Assembly (NCBI GenBank): GCA_016706845.1
Contig: JADJIV010000003.1
Location: 1-64,000, forward strand
Direction: 5' to 3'
Source: PNOJ01 sp016706845
GTDB taxonomy: Bacteria > Krumholzibacteriota > Krumholzibacteriia > LZORAL124-64-63
Length of the DNA stretch: 64,000 bases
Shown: positions 59,528-64,000 of the stretch, piece by piece
Layout: every line of letters starts with the position of its first letter
Position numbering within the stretch: position 1 is the stretch's first letter
Notes under the pieces: model-generated
Told to the model about the DNA's origin: nothing
The model's input: the letters and a program-made list of their open reading frames with translations, nothing else
Database searches by the model: none
Translations under genes and position numbers: made by a program

Positions 59528-61036
59528 ATGAGCCGCTGGACCTTCCACCGCACCCTGCACTTCCGCATCGCCCTGCTTTTCCTGGCGCTGCTGTCGGTCG
59601 TGTTTCTGACCTATTCCTGGTGGATCGAGTACTCGATGAACCAGGGCCTTTGGCTGCCCGGTGAAGAGGAGTGGTACGACAGCCGGCGCGAGGTCGAGGC
59701 GGAGAGCCTCGCCGTGCACGTCACACCGCTGTTCGCCGACAGCCTGGCGACCACCGACGCCCTGGCCGCCTACGGTCGGGTCATCGCCGGCTACGACGCC
59801 GAGGTCGCCCTGATCGGCCCCAACGGCCTGGTGCTCCACACGACCATGCCCGACAGCCTGAGCCGCGTGCTGGTGTACGTGAGCCCGACCCTGCTGGACT
59901 CGATGACCGCCGAGGACTGGGACTTCGAGAGCTACCCCTACCCCGCCGCCATCGACGCCTACGAGAACCGCATCAACGACGTGGTGCCGATCTTCGCCGG
60001 CGGCGATTCGACGGCTGCGCCCGACGCCTGGCTGGTCTCGAGTTTCCGTCCCGTGAACATCTCGATGGAGGAGATCGAGCGCGACGAGCGCACCCGCAAC
60101 CTGCGCGGCGCCGCCGCCATCCTGCTGTCGTCCTTCCTGGGCGGGCTGGTGATCATGACCTGGGTGAGCCGCCGCATCCGCTCCCTGTCGTTGGACCTGG
60201 CAACCTTCCGCGACGGCGATTTCGAGCACCGCGCCCGCGGCCGCGCCGCCGACGAGATCGGGGCGCTCGAGCGCAGCTTCAACAGCATGGCGGACCGCCT
60301 CACGGGCGTCATCGGCCGCCTGCGCCAGTCCGAGGACTACCGCCGCCAGCTGACGGCCAACATCTCCCACGACCTGCGCACGCCCATGGCCTCGCTGCGC
60401 GGCTACGTCGAGACGCTGACCCTGCGCGGCCAGGACCTCACCGACGAGGAGCGCGAGCACCACCTGCGCACCATCACCTCGAACCTGGACAACCTGGAAG
60501 GCCTGATCGAGCGGCTCTTCGAACTGACCCGCCTCGAGAGCGGGCAGGTGCAGTACCGTCGCGAGGCGTTCTCCCTCGAGGAGCTGGCCGCGGACGTGCT
60601 GGGCCGCCTCGAGTCGCGGTCGCGGGATGCCGACGTCGCCCTGAATCTGGACGCCGAGGCGGGGCTGCCGCTGGTCCACGCCGACCCGCTGCGCATCGGA
60701 CAGGTGCTGCAGAACCTGGCGGACAACGCGATCAAGTTCAACCGCCGCGGCGGCGAGGTGCGCGTCTCGCTGCGCCGGCTCCAGGACGGACCGGGGGACG
60801 GGGTCGCGGTCGAAGTCGGCGACACGGGCATCGGGATCGGGAACGACGACCTGCCCCACGTCTTCGAGCGCTTCTACACGGTCGACAAGAGCCGCAGCGG
60901 GAACACGGGATCGGGCCTCGGCCTGGCCATCGCCCACCAGATCGTGTCGGGCCACGGCAGCGATCTGACCGTCGAGAGCCGCGAAGGGGGCGGCACGACC
61001 TTCCGCTTCTCGCTGCCGGCCGCCGTGCCTGATTGA
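59528..61036 (+). CDS. Sensor histidine kinase with HAMP domain
   Basis: 502 aa from the ATG at 59528 (GGAG leader). Membrane spans at about 12-30 and 194-213 enclose a periplasmic sensor of about 160 residues with no recognised fold. HAMP (about 215-265), HisKA with His281 in NISHDLRTP, then HATPase_c with N box (LADNAIKFN) and G boxes (DTGIGI, GSGLGLAI). It phosphorylates the adjacent regulator. The methyltransferase gene converges 4 bp beyond. Confidence 0.94.
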   Translation: MSRWTFHRTLHFRIALLFLALLSVVFLTYSWWIEYSMNQGLWLPGEEEWYDSRREVEAESLAVHVTPLFADSLATTDALAAYGRVIAGYDAEVALIGPNGLVLHTTMPDSLSRVLVYVSPTLLDSMTAEDWDFESYPYPAAIDAYENRINDVVPIFAGGDSTAAPDAWLVSSFRPVNISMEEIERDERTRNLRGAAAILLSSFLGGLVIMTWVSRRIRSLSLDLATFRDGDFEHRARGRAADEIGALERSFNSMADRLTGVIGRLRQSEDYRRQLTANISHDLRTPMASLRGYVETLTLRGQDLTDEEREHHLRTITSNLDNLEGLIERLFELTRLESGQVQYRREAFSLEELAADVLGRLESRSRDADVALNLDAEAGLPLVHADPLRIGQVLQNLADNAIKFNRRGGEVRVSLRRLQDGPGDGVAVEVGDTGIGIGNDDLPHVFERFYTVDKSRSGNTGSGLGLAIAHQIVSGHGSDLTVESREGGGTTFRFSLPAAVPD

Positions 61037-61040
61037 GCGG

Positions 61041-62339
61041 TCATTGCGGCGACGCCAGGCAGGGTAAGGCCAGGTGCGCCAGGTAACCCGGATGGACCGA
61101 GCGCCCCGCGTCCACGCGGTGCAGCAGCACCGTCAACTCCCTGCTCCCGTGCAGCGTCAGCCCCGCGCGCACCTGCTCGGGCGTCAGCGGGAACCCGCGC
61201 TTCTTGATCACCACCGAGCCGGCGTCGTGGCGGTCCAGGGCCGCCTGCAGGCGCGCCGGCGACCATGGCACGCTTTCCAGGCGGCGCCACCAGCGCAGCC
61301 AGGGCGAAGCGATGCACGCGGGAGCCGTGAGGTAGGCGATGTCCGTCGCCAAGGCGGACAGCCCGTGCTCGCGGGCGAACGCGTCCAGCAGGCCGGCGCG
61401 CAGCAGGGTGCCGTCGGGCTCGGCCAGGAAAGCCGCCGGTTCCGACAGCGGCGGCGGCGCTGTGACCGGATCGCCCGCGTAGGTGCTGGCCTTGGCGTCG
61501 GTGAGGCCGCCGTCCAGGACCGTCGCGAGCCGCGGCGCGCCGGGCGCCGTCGCGCCACGCCGCAGGTCCTCCCCTCCCCACAGCACGGCCTCTCGCACCG
61601 TCCCCTGCCAGCCGACCACTTCGACCGCGTACTGCGCCGGCGACAGGCCTTCGAGGATCGCGCCGGGCGCGGTCAGCGTCTCGTGGTCCAGGCCGAGACC
61701 CGGCCCCCACTTCACGGCCCAGGTGCGCGTCTTCTCGAGCAGGGGGCGCAACTCTCGCGGTGACGGAGAGAACTGTCGGGGGTCGTAGCGGCGCTGGGCG
61801 CCGGCGGGACCGCGTCCCGGCTCGCGCCGGGCCGGATCGGCGAACAGGGCTTCGTGCGGGGGCAGGTCCGCGCCGGGGTATTCGCCGTCGGCGACCCGGC
61901 CGTCCAGGCCCAGCCGCAGCAGATTGGCGCGCGCCAGAGCCGCGGCCAGCGGATCCCGCTCGAGCCCGGCCACCGCCAGTCCGGCGCCGGCCAACCGCGT
62001 CAGATCGCCGCCGGCGCCGCAGCCCAGATCCAGCACCGGACCGCAGCCCGCGAATCGCCGTGCACGGTGACAGGCGACCGGATGGGCCGTGGCCTGTTCC
62101 AGCAGTTCAGGAGTGAAGAGCAGATGCCCGGCGTCGGGAAACTTGGCCGTCGCCGCCCGGCGAGCCTCGGCGACGCGCAGTGCAAGTCGCACGAGATCCG
62201 CCGGATGATCGCGTCGCAGCGCGCGCTGCATCGGCAGCGGCGCCGTCCCGGCCGCCGTCGCCGCCTCGATGCGCGCCATCAGCTCCTCGCCCGCCGGCGA
62301 AACCAGCACATCCACCAGCGAATCGCCCGTCCCCATCAT
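61041..62339 (-). CDS. Class I SAM-dependent methyltransferase with THUMP-like domain
   Basis: 432 aa from the ATG at 62339 (GGAGG leader; an ATG follows at once). Motif I is LDLGCGAGGD (about 113-122), with the other class I motifs downstream, and a THUMP-like domain ends the protein (about 330-432, VVIKKRGFPLTPEQ). Family members probably act on RNA, but the target is not known. Its start overlaps the icd frame by 4 bp. Confidence 0.85.
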   Translation of the reverse strand: MMGTGDSLVDVLVSPAGEELMARIEAATAAGTAPLPMQRALRRDHPADLVRLALRVAEARRAATAKFPDAGHLLFTPELLEQATAHPVACHRARRFAGCGPVLDLGCGAGGDLTRLAGAGLAVAGLERDPLAAALARANLLRLGLDGRVADGEYPGADLPPHEALFADPARREPGRGPAGAQRRYDPRQFSPSPRELRPLLEKTRTWAVKWGPGLGLDHETLTAPGAILEGLSPAQYAVEVVGWQGTVREAVLWGGEDLRRGATAPGAPRLATVLDGGLTDAKASTYAGDPVTAPPPLSEPAAFLAEPDGTLLRAGLLDAFAREHGLSALATDIAYLTAPACIASPWLRWWRRLESVPWSPARLQAALDRHDAGSVVIKKRGFPLTPEQVRAGLTLHGSRELTVLLHRVDAGRSVHPGYLAHLALPCLASPQ

Positions 62340-63946
62340 CCCGCCGCCTCCGCGGATCGTCCTGCTCGCCGGGGGTGATGTCGTCCCCCCGCAAATCGCA
62401 GCGACACTACCAGACCGGCCCCCGACTTGCACGAACGCATGCAGGGACTCCTCGCTCGGGCCATGCTGCACCCGTCTCGACGGGGGTGTCTGGAAGCCCG
62501 GACGCCAGGAGGGCGTCCGGGCCTGGAAATCAAGCGCTCCGGACACGAGGTGTCCGGAGCGCGTCCCCGTCGAGACGGGTGCAGCATGGCCCGAGCGAAG
62601 ATGTCACTGCCACGGTCGATAATCGCTTGGCCGAACCCGCTGCAGCTGACCTCCACCACGTCCTGGCGCCCCTCGGCCTGCATCAGCCGCGCCAGGTCGT
62701 AGGTCACGCGGCCGTCGGTGATGGCCTTCTCGGTGCCGTGCAGGATCAGGTCGGCCGCCTCGGTCCACTGCATGTGGCGCAGCATCATCTCGGCCGACAG
62801 GATCAGCGAGCCGGGGTTGACCTTGTCCATCCCGGTGTACTTCGGGGCGGTGCCGTGCGTGGCCTCGAACAGGGCCACCTCGTCGCTCATGTTCGCGCCC
62901 GGCCCGAGGCCCAGGCCGCCGACCAGGGCGATCGCCGCGTCGCTCATGTAGTCGCCGTTGAGGTTGGGCAGCGCCATGACGCTGTACTCGCCGGGCCGGG
63001 TCTGGATCTGCTGGAAGATGGAGTCGGCGATGCGGTCCTTCAGCAGGATCTTGCCGGCGGGCAGCTTGCCGCCCAGCTCGTCCCAGAGCTTCTTCTCGGT
63101 GACGAAGTCGTCGGGGAACTCGCGCGCGGCCGTCTCGTAGCCCCACTTCGCGAAGCTGCCCTCGGTGAACTTCATGATGTTGCCCTTGTGGACGATCGTC
63201 ACCGACGGCAGCTTGTTCTTGACCGCCCACTCGAGCGCCTTGCGCACGAGCCGGGTGGTGCCGAACTCCGAGATCGGCTTGATGCCGATGCCCGAGTCCA
63301 GGCGGATCTGGCGGCCGGTCATCTTCTTGATCAGCTCGATGACCGCGAGCGCCGTCTCGCTGCCGCGCTCGAAGTCGTGGCCCGCGTACACGTCCTCGGT
63401 GTTCTCGCGGAAGATCACGAAGTCCACCTGGTCGGCGTACTTGTTGGGGCTGGGCACGCCGGGGAAGTAGCGCACCGGGCGCACGCAGGCGTAGAGGTCC
63501 AGGTGCTGGCGGAAGCGCACGTTGATCGAGCGGAAGCGCGGGCAGACGCCGTCGTCCTTGCCGCAGCCGTCGCACTTGCCGTCGTGGTACTGCTGATGGG
63601 CGCAGTGCAGGCAGACGTGGGTCTCCTCGCCGATGGGCGTGGTGAACGGACCCTTGATGGCGATCTTCAGGTGGCGGATGGCCTCGACCGTCTCCTCGGG
63701 GAACTCGCTGCCGTAGTGGTGCAGGCCCTCGAGCCCGGCGTACAGCGGGCACCAGGCGATGCTGCGCTTGCCGCCGTAGGCCTTGGCGACGGCCGCATCG
63801 ACGACCCGCTCCATCACCGGGGTGATGTCCAGCCCGATGCCGTCGCCGCGCAGGACGCCGATGATGGGCTTGTCGCCGATGGCCAGCTTGCCGTCGCGCA
63901 CCTCGATCAGGTCGCCGGCGGGGATCTTGACTGCCTTGAACTCCAT
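62336..63946 (-). CDS. icd: NADP-type isocitrate dehydrogenase with a cysteine insert and read-through tail
   Basis: 536 aa in the open frame. The core is complete: GDGIGLDITPVM, SINVRFRQ (substrate serine region), ENTEDVYAG, PNLNGDYMSDA and GTAPKYTG. Between GPFTTPIGEE and RFRSINV there is an insert of about 25 residues with five cysteines (CLHCAHQ, CDGCGKDDGVC). The natural C-terminus should be near AIIDR (about residue 445); the frame then runs 80-90 codons through a big palindrome with no family match. A one-base slip just before it would give a stop at 62604-62606. It oxidises isocitrate to 2-oxoglutarate in the TCA cycle. Confidence 0.9.
   Translation of the reverse strand: MEFKAVKIPAGDLIEVRDGKLAIGDKPIIGVLRGDGIGLDITPVMERVVDAAVAKAYGGKRSIAWCPLYAGLEGLHHYGSEFPEETVEAIRHLKIAIKGPFTTPIGEETHVCLHCAHQQYHDGKCDGCGKDDGVCPRFRSINVRFRQHLDLYACVRPVRYFPGVPSPNKYADQVDFVIFRENTEDVYAGHDFERGSETALAVIELIKKMTGRQIRLDSGIGIKPISEFGTTRLVRKALEWAVKNKLPSVTIVHKGNIMKFTEGSFAKWGYETAAREFPDDFVTEKKLWDELGGKLPAGKILLKDRIADSIFQQIQTRPGEYSVMALPNLNGDYMSDAAIALVGGLGLGPGANMSDEVALFEATHGTAPKYTGMDKVNPGSLILSAEMMLRHMQWTEAADLILHGTEKAITDGRVTYDLARLMQAEGRQDVVEVSCSGFGQAIIDRGSDIFARAMLHPSRRGRAPDTSCPERLISRPGRPPGVRASRHPRRDGCSMARARSPCMRSCKSGAGLVVSLRFAGGRHHPRRAGRSAEAAG
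62452..62598. repeat. Three-hairpin palindromic element
   Basis: Outer arms 62452-62485 and 62565-62598 are perfect 34-bp inverted repeats. Inside are two perfect hairpins: 62496-62506 with 62512-62522 (11 bp, 5-nt loop) and 62534-62546 with 62550-62562 (13 bp, GAG loop). The 147 bp could fold into a three-way cruciform in DNA or RNA. It lies at the icd/methyltransferase junction and may be a terminator, an mRNA stabiliser or a small mobile or repetitive element. Confidence 0.85.
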
Positions 63947-64000
63947 GCTGAGAGCCCTTCCGTTCCTGGTTAGCCGTTGCGCAATCCTGCAGAAGATAGA

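Noticed and set aside
1..64000. CRISPR array or rRNA genes
   Set aside because: No regularly spaced direct repeats and no rRNA-like stretches were seen on either strand.

Overview
What kind of organism. The window is GC-rich (roughly 70% by eye) and densely coded. It comes from a Gram-negative bacterium: it encodes an outer-membrane phospholipase A, a small outer-membrane barrel protein, lipoproteins and a periplasmic adaptor. Three large secreted proteins (CotH-like, GH81, GH57) end in a FlgD-like domain with an NPFNP motif. That tail is typical of uncultivated FCB-superphylum and related phyla (Krumholzibacteriota, Eisenbacteria, Latescibacterota type). The anaerobe-type genes (an orange-protein-like cluster and a NuoEF/HydBC-like cluster) suggest an anaerobe or facultative anaerobe. 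The phylum is inferred, not demonstrated.

Layout. 1-5.8 kb (minus): housekeeping genes purL (cut by the window edge), purB, a DegS-like protease, then tal, truA and asd in a tightly packed run. 5.9-8.6 kb: a DUF1566 lipoprotein with a frame-broken tail, and a complete insertion sequence with terminal inverted repeats and an 8-bp target duplication. 8.7-15.6 kb (plus): ECF sigma factor, anti-sigma factor and CpxP-like protein, then CotH-like, VTC-domain, DUF4956 and a frameshifted HlyD-like adaptor. 15.7-19.8 kb (plus): HEAT-cyclophilin lipoprotein, LemA and two TPM-domain proteins. 19.9-26.6 kb: an eight-member orange-protein-like cluster with a candidate sigma-54 promoter and its sigma-54 activator, plus a CGGC protein. 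26.6-32.3 kb and 42.3-51.9 kb: two copies of a 4.1-kb block (phospholipase A, alcohol dehydrogenase, sulfatase, small cysteine protein) in direct orientation, and two copies of a small secreted protein. Between the blocks, 32.5-42 kb (minus), lies a nine-gene redox operon: a GltD/NuoG fusion, HydB/NuoF, HydC/NuoE, a HydS-like protein, an HATPase, two DRTGG proteins and two small unknowns. 46.7-56 kb: a PD40 protein, GH81 and GH57 glycosidases, an AT-richer gap and a degenerate tRNA-Asn. 56-64 kb: an ABC exporter, a two-component system, a methyltransferase, a striking three-hairpin palindrome and isocitrate dehydrogenase.

How the genes work together. The 32-42 kb operon looks like a HydABC-type flavin-based electron-bifurcating complex, but the hydrogenase subunit is replaced by a NAD(P)H-oxidoreductase/NuoG fusion. 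The cluster has no canonical hydrogenase. The 20-26 kb cluster is predicted to assemble or handle a metal cofactor, with ferredoxin-fused MinD ATPases and NifX-like proteins under sigma-54 control. The GH81 and GH57 enzymes point to use of beta-1,3- and alpha-glucans.

Caution. At least seven genes, possibly eight, carry small indels, many in G/C runs. They could be real decay or uncorrected sequencing errors.
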